Below are positions 54,213-64,000 of a DNA stretch of 64,000 nucleotides, in pieces; position 1 is the stretch's first letter; every line of letters starts with the position of its first letter. Source of the DNA: Forficula auricularia (taxonomy: Eukaryota > Arthropoda > Insecta > Dermaptera > Forficulidae); contig JALMQS010000055.1 in the NCBI GenBank assembly GCA_024734495.1, positions 11,069,340 to 11,133,339 on the forward strand. Reading direction: 5' to 3'. The translations under genes were made by a program, and so were the position numbers. Below the pieces are notes generated by a model that was given only the letters and a program-made list of their open reading frames with translations, was not told where the DNA came from and did no database searches.

Positions 54213-54830
54213 TAAACTGCAACGTTGCTAAACTTTATCCAAATTCATTTGAAATATTAATATGTTTATTCCTTTATTATTAACCAGATATCACTTGCTA
54301 TTTGCAGTCCATGTTGACTTAAATTCAAAAATAGCGATTGATTCTCATCTATTACTTGAGGAATAACAATTCTACATTAGATTTTTGTCGCTTCGATTAT
54401 TATTGGTAACCATTGCTGAAGACATGGAGGAATCGACTTAAAATCAAAAATAGCGATCGATTCTTATCTAATACTAGAGGAATAACCTTGTTGCATTCCA
54501 TTTTTGATGTTTTGACTATTAATGGCAACCTCTACTGAAAACGTGGAGGAATCGACTTAAAATCGAAAAGACTAAATTCTTTTGGTAAACAATTCAAGCT
54601 TGAGTCAGGTTTGAGAATGGTTATTCCTCAAGTACTAGATGAGAATCAATCGCTATTTTTGATTTTAACTCGATTCCTCCATGTCTTCAGCAATGGTTAC
54701 CAATAAAAACCGAAACGTCAAAAATCCAATATAGAATGGTTATTCCTCAAGTACTAGATGAGAAGCAATCACTATTTTTGATTTTAACTCGATTTCTCCA
54801 TGTCTTACAGCGAATGGTAACGGATAAGAA
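54213..54830. repeat. R3 copy: direct units plus inverted units
   Basis: 54213-54610 repeats 43398-43985 (leader plus two units), then from about 54615 two units follow in the opposite orientation ('ggttattcctcaagtactag' twice at about 54638 and 54740). The open frame at 54736-54921 lies in this repeat and is not a gene. Confidence 0.75.
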
Positions 54831-54994
54831 AACAACGCAGTTGCTATGGTTACTTATAAAATTTCCTCCCAAATTTTTAGCATTTCACAGCGAGAAGCCT
54901 AACCATTCTTACTTAAGTTAGGTTGAATGAGCTATATTAAAACGATCAAATGAATAAATTTTAAAGAATTTAAAATAAAAAATTAAAAAGTACT

Positions 54995-55556
54995 ATATTA
55001 TCCTAGAGTAAAGTACTTTAAAATATAAATTTACTAAAAACTTTATTTAACCTTTTTTGTGGTCCCCAAGGTACTTAATTAGGATATTAAATTTCATCAA
55101 AATTGGTTAAGTCATTTTCAAGATATTTAGAAAAAACTAAAAAGTACTGAAATAAAGTACTAATGTTTGTGGACCGATATGTACCAAAAACTAATCAGCG
55201 CTTCATTTTGTTAAAATACTAGTAGGTTTTCAATTTCAATTCAATCGGTGCAACGGTGTGGAAAAATTCGTGGACGAAAAAAACGATAACACACACACAT
55301 CCATCCATCCATCCATACATCCATCCATCCCCACGCACTTCCAAAAAAATGGCACTTTTTGGCCTCTCGGCGAGATCCCAGGTAATTTTTAGCAAAACCG
55401 TCACGTGCTAAAATTCAATCTAATTGAATACTTCAATTTGTGACCTTAATTGAGTCCATGGGTTCCGTAGTCTTTACCTGAGGACCCTTTTGAAGTCGCG
55501 CTTGCCGCCAGACTGATTGCAATATTTTCCCCATGCTTCGCATTGGATAAAGTAAA
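54995..55556 (+). repeat. R2 copy with (CATC)n
   Basis: Second copy of the family at 41772-42320, same orientation, same order and microsatellite (55299-55330). The right end 'gcattggataaagtaaaaa' is conserved. Confidence 0.82.
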
Positions 55557-55796
55557 AAATTCCTAGTGTCTATTCTATATGAAAATGGAATTTCTTTAAT
55601 TTTCATCTTCTTTTTTGCGGCTTTGTAATGACCTGACTATTATTTAACTACATTTAAACTCCTCCCAATTAATCACGACTCTCTTTGAAAAACATTGAGT
55701 AACGTGGTTAATTGGGAGCTCTTTAAATATATTTTTATGCATGTATGAATATCCAAAACTTTATATTGTAACTCAGAAAATTTAAGTAGTATATAT

Positions 55797-56157
55797 TTTT
55801 TTTTTTTTTTTTTTATGATATTGATGTGAGAAGGAGATACACCAGAAGGTGCATCCTCTAAAGGCCAGTATGGGATGGTCCCTCCATCGCGAAAAGAAAA
55901 GAGTAGAAGGAAAGAAGCCGGGGCCATAAGCCAAATCTCAGAAAAATAGATACAGTCCAATTTCCTAAGATTTCTAAGGGCTTCGAGCAGGGGTAAATTC
56001 TCCGTTCGTTAAATTAGGTTGAATTTATCTCCCACTTAATTTTTTTTACAGACCCTATACTTACAAGAAAAAATGTCTGGGTATAGCCGGGTATCGAACC
56101 CGAGACCTCCGGGTTGCCAGCCAGATATGCTGACCATTACACCAAGGAGGCGGACAT
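55797..56157 (-). repeat. tRNA-derived SINE, full length
   Basis: Poly-T at 55797-55814, tail, body and tRNA-like head (about 56078-56153, box B GGTTCGATACC). Same family as 9755 and 34979. Confidence 0.88.
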
Positions 56158-56439
56158 GTTGAACGGTATGTAGAATAAAAGAAATTAATCAATTAATCAA
56201 AGTTTATTAATTTTTTTATTACTTTACACCGTCCAGCATATCAGCGAATATTACCAAAATTCCCTAAAAACCTTTTTAGTTTTAACAATTGAAAACTTAA
56301 AGGCTCACGATGATTTTTCCAAATTTAGCCCTTTGACAATTTTTTGTCAACGAACTGTTTGAACTAGGAACTTGGCAGAAAAATGCATCTTATTAATAAA
56401 TATAACTGGGGGTTAAAATATATATAATATGTTAACATT

Positions 56440-56985
56440 TAAATGAAAGCGAAAGTTAAAACTTTTATCCGGTCACTGCTCTATTTTGGTGCAATTGGGA
56501 CCAGACTCGTTTTGATAGTGAACCAAGAGTTGAAAAAAGATACAGGACCCAGCCGGGTATGATCCGACATCTTCTGCGTTAAGCCCGCAAATGCCTTCTC
56601 CATTTAGGCGATGGATCCCCTGACTAGATCCTATAATCAAATCTTATATATATTCAACTCTCTAGTTCAATCGCGTTTTTCTTCTATTTTCCTAATAGTA
56701 TGGTTGTTATAAATTTACTACAATTCTCATCTGTCTGATTCTTTGGGAATCGAAACAGATGAAATTTTTTTTCAACTCTTGGTTCACTATCAAAACGAGT
56801 CTGGTCCCAATTGCACCAAAATAGGGCAGTGACCGGATAAAAGTTTTAACTTTCGCTTTCATTTAAATGTTAACATATAAACATTCTAAATAAAATTTAT
56901 TATTGAAAAACTGAACAAAATTCATCTGTTTCGATTCCCCAAAGAATCAGACAGATGAGAATTGTAGTAAATTTTTATATATATA
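56440..56985. repeat. Nested foldback with tRNA-like sequence in the loop
   Basis: Outer arms about 56441-56530 and 56768-56880 ('gttaaaacttttatccggtc', 'gggaccagactcgttttgat', 'aaccaagagttgaaaaa' and complements). A second overlapping pair is 56708-56765 and 56925-56978 ('actacaattctcatctgtct' and complement). The tRNA-like sequence 56540-56622 is inside the outer loop. Confidence 0.88.
56546..56622 (-). tRNA. tRNA-like sequence (Arg-type, degenerate)
   Basis: Minus strand: GGATCCA pairs over seven positions with TGGGTCC (one G-U), D arm GCCT/AGGC with AAATGGAGA, anticodon arm TTGCG/CGCAG with loop GGCTTAA, T arm damaged (GTCGGATCATACCCGGC). Box A and overall plan resemble tRNA-Arg, but U33 and the TTC of the T loop are lost. 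Probably a tRNA-derived head of a foldback retroelement. Confidence 0.5.
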
Positions 56986-56996
56986 TCTATATATCA

Positions 56997-57250
56997 GTGG
57001 CGTGCGATCCATGAATGTTGTGGATGCAGCGCATCCCTAAAACCTCATAACATCAAGAGTACCTTCATAACGTGTCATATTTGAATATCTTTTAGTTTTA
57101 TTTGGCTTTTAGCTTTAATTTAAAATTTATGGAACTTTTTAACTTTAGAATATGTATAGAATTTTCCAGATTTCATATTTGAGTCATTTTCACTATCTTA
57201 TGGAAAATACTTTTATTTGATGAGGTTGAAAGTAAATTAGTTTACATGAA
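56997..57250 (+). repeat. hAT-like end related to 61196
   Basis: 'cagtggcgtgcgatccatga' and 'gtggatgcagcgcatccc' repeat the terminus at 61196 (minus) and 8061 (plus). The element is truncated or too diverged to find its other end. Confidence 0.65.
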
Positions 57251-57850
57251 GGTACTCGACGTCTGACTTTCTTTTAAAATATATAAATTGAATAAAAAAA
57301 TTAATTGTGAATGATGAACTAAAAGATGTTTTGCCAGAATCATTGCACTTATTCTCTTTATTTAATTAATATTTTATCTACATTATTAAAAAATTGTTTT
57401 ACGGACAAACTGACCCGTGAAGGCTTGTCTAACAAGCAGGGAGTGGGAGAATCATCACCAGACACAATCATGTTCAAACCTGTCGGACCACGCTCGGCTG
57501 TTTGCCAGTAGCGGCATCCCTCCAGCTATTTAATAGCCACAACTCGATCCTGGGAGCTCCCCAGGTATTTAGACAACATACATTATTATAAAACAATTTG
57601 ATAATTAGGTAGACAAAATATTAATAAAAACAAAGAGGATAAGTGCACGCCGTACTCGCAAATCATAGATATCATAATTTTTTCCATACTACATCCAAAC
57701 TTATTATATTATAGCAACAAAAAATATATTATTGAAAGTACTCTGACAGAACCTCTAAGATAGAAATATGGATTATTTTTACTTGCCCCTGGAAGTAGAC
57801 AAAGTGAAGATAGACTGTCCGATCTGTCTTTAATATCAAATGAAAATAAT
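57251..57850. other. Non-coding stretch
   Basis: The segment 57395-57570 is less AT-rich and not seen elsewhere in the window; no conserved frame recognised. Confidence 0.35.
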
Positions 57851-58566
57851 CTGACGTGTTCTGATGTGGTCATCCACTTGACTTTACCATACAACCTGGC
57901 CCCTCATTTATATTTAATATTTAATAAAATTATTTATAATCATGTAGGGGGGGGGGGTTAGTTTTTAATTTTTGGACTCCTGGATTCCACTGATTATGTA
58001 TACATAATTTGTTTGAGTTTGGTAAATGGCCAAGATTTTCATTTTTTGACTCTACTCCCCCCCCCACTTTGGGTGGTTAGTTTTTGCATTTTTAGACTTC
58101 TCGGGGTTTACTTATAATGTATACAAAATTTGGTTGAGTTTGCTCAAATGGCCTAGATTTTTAATTTTTAACTTCCCCCCTCCACCCCCTTAATTTTGGT
58201 CGATATGCACCAAAGTCTAATCAGCTCTTAATCTCAATGGACCAAAACTACGTGTGAAGTTTGGTTTCGATATTCACACTAGTTTTTGAGCTAGCTCGTC
58301 CACAACAATTTGGCAACGCACATACTAACAGACAGACTAACAGACATTTTGACAAAACAATTATTATCTCAAAAAATATAATTTTTTCGATGTTCACTTA
58401 TTAAGAGCTTTTTTGTAGAGCGAAATGCTCATGGTCTTCGCTCAATTTTTTTAATCGAAATAGTTTAAGCCGTTTTTGAGATATTTTGTAAAGAAAAGAA
58501 GAGAACAAAACCACTTTTTTCATGCACGATTACAATACTTGACCATACCCTGTATGGTAAAGTAAA
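57851..58566 (-). repeat. R1 copy
   Basis: Complement of the 25100 family, with two internal G/C-run units and both termini. It adjoins a fragment of the hAT-like 8534/8986 repeat (58567-58700) and the GC-rich repeat 58705-58795. Confidence 0.82.
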
Positions 58567-58795
58567 AATGTTAAATTTGAAAAATCATATTAAGCGGTTA
58601 TCGATGAATTTTGCGAGAAATAAAATAAAATTTTCAAAAATGAAGGGTTCTTTTTTTGGACAGCATCCTCTGACTGAAAAGTCACCGGTCGCCCCTGATA
58701 TATCTATACGAGCTGCTCCAGGCGCGCCTTCGGCACGACCTCTTCAGCTCGGCCCTCCGGGCAGGTGGCCCTGGCAGGCTGCGTCTCGGCATGTG
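58567..58795 (+). repeat. hAT-like fragment followed by GC-rich repeat
   Basis: 58567-58700 matches 8727-8881 and 9180-9330. 58705-58795 is the complement of the GC-rich repeat at 44030. Confidence 0.65.
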
Positions 58796-58829
58796 ATTAT
58801 TAGGTCTGTAATATATATTTGAAATATTT

Positions 58830-59910
58830 TGCCCCCTCTTTCGCTCCTCACGCACTCATTTTGGCTATTGATTTTTACTGCATACATTTTATATAGTCTT
58901 AAAAACTAACATTACAAAATTTGATCTATATCGGAGAGAGTATTAATTTTTTGCCCCCACTCACATTTTGGGAGGTTGAAATTATTTTTAGATATTTGCA
59001 AATAAATAACTCTCAGTTTTCTAAAGAGTAAATGTACAAAAAGCTAAAAATTTCTACATTTTGCCCCCTCTTTCGCCCCCATACAGTCAATTTTGATAGT
59101 TGATTTTTACAGGAATAGTTTCTTAAAGTAATAAAGAATAACTCTACAAAATTTGATCAAGATAGGAGAGAGTTTTAATTTTTGCCCCCACTCACATTTT
59201 GGATAGTTGAGGGGGGGGGGTCGGATTATAAAAAATCTTGAAATTATTTTTAGATATTTGCAAATATATAATCCACAGTTTTCTTAAGAGTAAATGTATT
59301 AAAAAGCTAAAAATTTCTATAATAATCCCCCCCCCTTCGCCCCCAGCCAGAACCACTGTACATAGAAAGATGAAATTTGGAGAGGATATTACATCTATGG
59401 CATAGGGGCTAACTAAGAAAGGATTTTTTGAAATTCGACCCCTAAGGGGGTCAAAGGGGCCAAAGTGTGTTTTCACTGATTATGCGATATCTCTTAAGGA
59501 CGATAAAATATCTACTTGCTTTTACTTACAAAAATACTAAATTAAAATATCTAAAAAATAATTTCAGGATTTTTTGAAATTCGACCCTAAAGGGGTCAAA
59601 AGGGACAAAATATCTTTGCAATGTGTTTACGCTAATTATGCATTTTCAATTAAGAACGATAAGATTTCTACTTGATTTTTACTTAATAAAATTCTAAATA
59701 CAAATATCTAAAAAAGTAATTTCAGGATTTTTGAAATTCGACTCCCAACTATCCAAAATGTGAGTGGGGGCAAAAATTAAAACTCTCTCCTATCTTGATC
59801 AAATTTTGTAGAGTTATTCTTTATTACTTTAAGAAACAATTCCTGTAAAAATCAACTATCAAAATTGACTGTATGGGGGCGAAGGGGGAGGAATTATAGA
59901 AATTTTATAT
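58830..59910. repeat. Tandem and inverted array of a C-run-containing repeat
   Basis: Units with 'tttgccccctctttcgccc', 'gttgatttttac' and 'cccccactcacatttt' occur at about 58830-59050 and 59060-59340. From about 59745 the complement of 59056-59212 follows. Two further units with 'gaaattcgacccctaaggggg' lie between (59430, 59578). The open frame at 59192-59476 is incidental. Confidence 0.75.
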
Positions 59911-60250
59911 ATATAATAATATAACTGATAGTTTTTTTAATTATATTGATGCAAGAAGATACACCATCGTAACAAAAAGGTCTTTAGTCCTGAGTGGTAA
60001 GAAGAAAGAGAAGAGATTTCAGGAATCGCCTTGGATTTGAAGGTATCTTTTGAAAGCGGGTCTTGAAAAACTAAAGGTTGCCTTCCAGAAAGTCGAATGC
60101 GATAGTCCCAGTATTTAGAAATAATAGGGATTGAGTTGGAGAATGGATTTGTTTGAGTAGTGTCTATAATTTAATTGAAGGCCACATTCCCGCATGAATA
60201 AGTTGTCATTTTTTGATCTTTAAATCGAATCCTCTGAGATGGTTTGCCTG
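59911..60250 (-). repeat. Decayed LINE/SINE-type 3' tail
   Basis: 'aattatattgatgcaagaaga' (59938) then 'tttgaaggtatc' and 'gggtcttgaaaaactaaagg' match the 3' region at 62820-63000 in diverged form, minus orientation. Confidence 0.5.
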
Positions 60251-60790
60251 CCGTTAAGGCTGGTCACTTTTTGATATTGTTTGTTTTCTGAAAACTTTTC
60301 TGATTTGTTTTCATAATTCTTTAATCAATTTTCAATTGATAAAAGAATTTCATTCGACGCATTCAAATGTTTAAACAGAATTTGTTCGCTTCCATTGCAA
60401 AATGAAAATTTCCCGAAAAATTCCACGAGATAACAAATTTAACTAGCAGCGTATTAATTAATGTATTTGGCTCGTTTTTGATTTAGGAATTATTAGTGAG
60501 ATAATTTATTTTAATAGAATGCAATGAGAGTAATTTATTTGTATTAAAATGACTTGAGCGCAGAAAAATAAAATTAATACAATTTAAATAATGTAATTCG
60601 ATTCATTTATACATTACATATTCAATCGAGATTGATATTGTATTTTTAACCTGGGAAAGAATAAAAAAAGGCATCATCCTCTCTCTGTGAGCGTTCCAAT
60701 TTGTTCGAATCTAAAATAATTGAATCCAACCTAATTCGAATTCATAATTGATTCAAACATTTTCGAATTAAAGGAAATTCAATCGATCGA
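60251..60790. other. Non-repetitive AT-rich stretch
   Basis: No repeat or gene recognised; as single-copy DNA upstream of the homeobox exons it could hold regulatory sequence, but nothing specific is visible. Confidence 0.3.
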
Positions 60791-61196
60791 TTAGATTATT
60801 TCAGTGGAATAGAGGGAAGTGGAAAATCTTTATTTATTCCTATTTTGTTCCTCAGCGAGAACAATTTTTTTCGACTAAGATACGCCTGAACTTTGTTTGA
60901 CATGCTTGAACTGGATGTTATATCAGGCAGGGACTTTAAACCTTCTATCCAGACCCTTTTTGGAAAATCATTCATTTTAATTGCCCCTTGCAACAATTTT
61001 ATTTCATTTCGAGATCCAATATATACTTTTCAAAACAAAAAATGTTTTTTATAGAAATATTTGAAATAACTGATAGTAATTTGAAAATTTAAACATCCTC
61101 CTGAAATTTTGAAGTCGATATTTATGAAAATACTCTAAATATTTGAAATTTTAGGGATGCGCCGCATCCACAGCATCCATGGACCGCATGCCACTG
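60791..61196 (-). mobile_element. hAT-like element end with a short conserved frame
   Basis: Terminus CAGTGGCATGCGGTCC (minus strand, ends 61196), then 'gctgtggatgcggcgcatcc' as in 8061 and 56997. Inside is a 66-residue open frame (60796-60996) with VQAYLSRKKLFSLRNKIGIN. The decayed copy at 8262-8390 aligns to the same stretch with frame changes. Conservation of a coding-like segment suggests a fragment of a transposon protein or a captured exon; I do not recognise the domain. Confidence 0.55.
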
Positions 61197-61229
61197 ATAC
61201 ATAGCCTTTTAACTAAGAGCTTTTATTAT

Positions 61230-61440
61230 TATTGAGGCATACAGTTAATCAGTAAAGAGAAATCAATGAGGTTGTCCTCTGCTTGATGCAAATAAATCGT
61301 TTATGTGGCTATCTTGCATATAATCAAAACGAATTTTCTATCTCCGATCAGTAATTGACCCCATGAGAAATAACAGATCAAATATTTCTAATTAAAAAGC
61401 CTGAAGATGAAGATCAAACTTTCGAAACTATATAATCTCA
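61230..61440 (+). repeat. Ribozyme-family repeat
   Basis: 'gaggttgtcctctgcttgat' (61270) to the hammerhead-like motif at 61401-61440. Here the ribozyme is on the plus strand, unlike 45755, where the matching block is on the opposite strand, so an internal rearrangement or turnover has occurred. Confidence 0.65.
61401..61440 (+). ncRNA. Hammerhead-ribozyme-like motif, imperfect
   Basis: CTGAAGA (61401-61407), weak stem II (GAAG/CUUUC with G-U), GAAAC (61424-61428), TATAT then AATC where a GTC is expected. The cleavage triplet AUC still fits NUH, but stem III has lost its G. A second half copy is on the minus strand at about 61716-61755. Confidence 0.5.
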
Positions 61441-61755
61441 AACAATAATAATAATTATTATTATCATTTCCGTCCAAATGTGTATTAATTTGAATGTTTG
61501 TAATAGGAAATAAGGACAAGTTTCGTCGACTTTGCCCACTTCTTCAGGGCTTCAAATAGTTACATCACACATTCTTCTAAGTCAGCAAAGTCGACGAAAC
61601 GTTGGTTTATAAATATAAAAAAAAAATCACACAAAAAACTTGTCCTTATTTATCATTACAAACTTTCAAATAAATACACATTTTGGACGGAAATGATAAT
61701 AATAATTATTATTGTTTGAGATTTTATAGTTTCGAAAGTTTGATCTTCATTATAT
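61440..61755. repeat. Palindrome with a further hammerhead-like motif
   Basis: Arms about 61443-61515 and 61640-61720 ('aataataataattattatta', 'atttccgtccaaa', 'aataaggacaagttt' and complements). On the minus strand 61512-61547 has CTGAAGA, stem II GTGGGC-AAA-GTCGAC (five of six pairs), GAAAC, UU, GUC, with a two-pair stem III, but a weak stem I. Confidence 0.75.
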
Positions 61756-61802
61756 CCTATTACAAACTTTAAAATTAATAATAATAATATTTGGTATATA
61801 TT

Positions 61803-62765
61803 ATGTATCTACCCTCTTCGGCTGGCCCTGACGATATCCCAGCCATTCTCATTAAAAAATGCGCCCCTGATCTTGCTCCTATACTATCTGAACTATATAA
61901 GCTCTCCCATAACTCCGGAATATTTCCGGAGGCCTGGAAACTAGTCATAATCCAACCAATTAAGAAAAAAAGCGATTCTTCCAACGTAAAAAACTATCTA
62001 CCCATAGCAATCACTTCTGTCCTATCCAAAATCATGGAAAAGGCCATCAACGAGCAAGTTCTACGAAACTTAGAGTCAAATAAATTAATCCACGATAGGC
62101 TTCAGGCAGTCCCGGTCGACCGGTGACATCCTAGCATATGTAACTCATATCTGGAATAAAACCCTGGAGGCCGGGAATGAGACCCTCGCGGTGACTTTAG
62201 ACATCTCAAAAGCCTTCGATATGGTCTGGCACTAAAAACTTCTTGCCAAATTGACCTCCGTCGGCCTTGCGGCGAAACTCTGCAAGTTGTTTGAAAGTTT
62301 TCTTTCAGACCGTAGAATTAAGGTTGTCATCGATGGAATATCATCTTCCTCCTTACACACCAACGCTGGAGTTCCTCAGGGATCGGTTATCTCCCCTACG
62401 CTCTTTCTTATCTATATCAACGACCTTCTAAACTTGCCCTTCAATCCGGTACATTGTTACGCAGATGACAGCACCCTACATAACGCCCCTGCATCGCATA
62501 AAAACCATGCAGACATCCTCAATAAATTTAGACTTTTGCAAACTTAAAAACTGGGGATCCCAAAACTTAGTTAACTTCAATGCACTGAAAACTCAGTGTT
62601 GCCTTATTTCTAGACGCGTCGACAGAAATCTCCTAAAACATATCATTCGATTCAAACTCACTGGAATTTAGGAATAACTCTAGGGTCTGACCTTTCATGG
62701 AATGACCATATCTCAACCACTACGAAAGCTCCAACGCGCAAGCTTGGTCTCCTATTTAGGTCTAG
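61803..62765 (+). pseudogene. LINE copy, reverse transcriptase part only
   Basis: Plus-strand RT of the family at base 1: SSAGPDDIPAILIKKCAPDL, LPIAITSVLSKIMEKAINEQ, then a frameshift, LDISKAFDMVWH followed by a stop, AGVPQGSVISPTLFLIYIND and HCYADDSTLH (catalytic YADD), another frameshift, LISRR. Truncated at both ends: the 5' end starts in the RT N-terminus at 61803, and the 3' end breaks off at about 62765 into 'gaggttgtcctctccttgat', the ribozyme-repeat block, followed by an opposite-strand LINE tail. Confidence 0.87.
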
Positions 62766-62794
62766 AGGTTGTCCTCTCCTTGATGAAAATAAAT

Positions 62795-63260
62795 AGATAC
62801 ATTTTTTTTTTTTTTTTTTTTTTAATGAAAACGATGAGAGAAGGTGTTACGCCAAAAGGTGTATCCCCTAAAGGCCTGGGTTGGCCCTTCCATCTTGAAA
62901 AGAAGAAGAAGAGGAATTTTAGGGGCTGAGTAGGAGTTGAAGGTATCTGTGAATATGGGTCTTAAACAGCTGAAGGTTATAAGTCGCGGGAAAGATGGTG
63001 GCAGGGAGCAAGTTCCAGTCTCTGGAGGTCATAGGGATAAAAGAGTTGGCAAAAGCGCTTGTTCGATTTTTATCCAATTTGACAGCCAAAGGGTGATGAC
63101 CGTTCGAAAACCGCGTGTTTCTCGTAAAGAAGACTTTAGGAGGGATAATTGATTTCAGCTCGACTGAACAGACACCATAATAGTATCTGTAGTACAGGGA
63201 AAGGGCAGAAACGAGTTCTTCGGTGATCCAGGGAGTCGAGTGAGTTGGTTAGAGCCGGTT
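62795..63260 (-). pseudogene. LINE 3' end (subfamily whose tail matches the SINE tail)
   Basis: Poly-T (62799-62823) then the complement of a LINE tail: 'ccttctctcatcgttttcat', 'gcctttaggggatacacctt'. Further in, codons for the C-terminal LINE region can be followed with many breaks up to the LDSL-like segment at about 63225-63250. Its tail is about three-quarters identical to the tail of the SINE family, which is the expected sign of a partner LINE. Confidence 0.75.
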
Positions 63261-64000
63261 CTCTTTGTCATTCAACAACATCAGCTACTCTCGGAAAAAC
63301 ATAATCTTTTCAATTAAATAATTAGTGATAGCTCTTCCTCCCTCTTCACTCTTTCAGATGGAGATTAGGGCAAAATTCTGAATTCGATTTTTAAGCATTG
63401 ATATTTTTGTAATAAAAAACCAAGTCGATAACTCATCAGAAGATATATTTAGCAATCCGTGGAAATAGATTTTACTGCTCTTTACCTCTTAGGTGTTTAA
63501 TTTTTAAAATACCTTCTTGATGGGTGCTTATAGTCCAACATAAAAATAGCATACTTACACCTAAATTTCATGTTTTTATGTTCAGGGGTTTAATTTGGAC
63601 GTTAATCATTGTATCAGGGTATTTGTATTTATACAATAAAATTTCATGGGTTAGTTAGATTTAGCTACTTTAAATCAACTTGTCCCAGGGTTATAGCTTC
63701 TATACCATCAAGGGTAGCAGTTTGAAATATAGCAGGTGAAGATTAATGATTTACAGCTAGTTCAATTGTCAAAGTAGTAAAAAAAAAATTGGGACGCCTT
63801 ACCATGCGGAAAAATTTCGGATGAAATATAATTAGGCTAGTCCATCAATTGACATTCCTTTGAATAGATCTTTTGAAAACCTATCAAACAGGTAATTTTG
63901 TAATTTATACTATGACTCCCCCGTTACGCGCTAGGAACCTGCAAATTTCAACCCCCTTTCTTACTTTGCAACCCGTTGATTTAAAAATATGAAAAATTCA
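63261..64000. other. Non-coding stretch at window end
   Basis: 63280-63325 is a ribozyme-repeat block ('cagctactctcggaaaa'). The rest is AT-rich with no gene recognised. Confidence 0.4.

Noticed and set aside
4131..61755. Palindromes as pure sequencing artefacts
   Set aside because: Arms differ from each other at several percent in most cases and copies of arms recur singly elsewhere, which a fold-back read artefact would not give. Read-level proof is still lacking.

Overview
The window is 64 kb of AT-rich (roughly 70%) eukaryotic DNA with no operon-like packing, no bacterial signals and long stretches without genes. It carries spliced homeobox exons, tRNA-derived SINEs, APE-type non-LTR retrotransposons, a Tc1-type transposon and hAT-like elements. 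This suggests an arthropod, insect or crustacean; I cannot name the species.

The only host gene I can support is a paired-like homeobox gene on the minus strand. Two consecutive coding exons (53798-53889 and 51703-51804) encode a basic leader and the first 46 residues of a homeodomain that closely resembles Drgx (DRG11, Prrxl1 type). The exon with the rest of helix 3 and the 5' exons were not found; the gene probably continues beyond both sides. The 1,993-base intron between the exons is itself full of palindromes and repeats.

Region by region: 1-2358, a nearly open LINE (endonuclease and reverse transcriptase) cut by the window edge. 2.4-7.7 kb, intergenic DNA with one GC-rich island (6230-6740) that looks regulatory. 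7.7-14.9 kb, palindromes, two hAT-like elements with 8-base target duplications, and SINE copies. 14.95-15.4 kb, 3' end of a second LINE clade. 16761-18360, a complete but inactivated Tc1 element. 18.4-21.9 kb, foldback elements, a GAGA-rich patch and SINEs. 25-33.7 kb, a 0.75 kb repeat family, duplicated LINE tails and a 5'-truncated LINE carrying nested insertions. 34-50 kb, SINEs, foldback elements, LINE ends, possible Helitron-type ends and tandem repeats. 51.7-53.9 kb, homeobox exons. 54-64 kb, more repeats, inverted arrays and a third LINE copy.

The most interesting signal is a set of hammerhead-ribozyme-like motifs (CUGANGA, stem II, GAAA, short or palindromic stem III, NUH, closing stem I). 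They occur at eight or more places, in several sequence families, usually as one arm of an imperfect inverted repeat. Together with about twenty large imperfect palindromes, some enclosing tRNA-like sequences, this suggests one or more families of small ribozyme-bearing retroelements that insert as foldback copies. The ribozyme cores and stem pairings are read directly from the sequence; activity and the mobilisation mechanism are inference.
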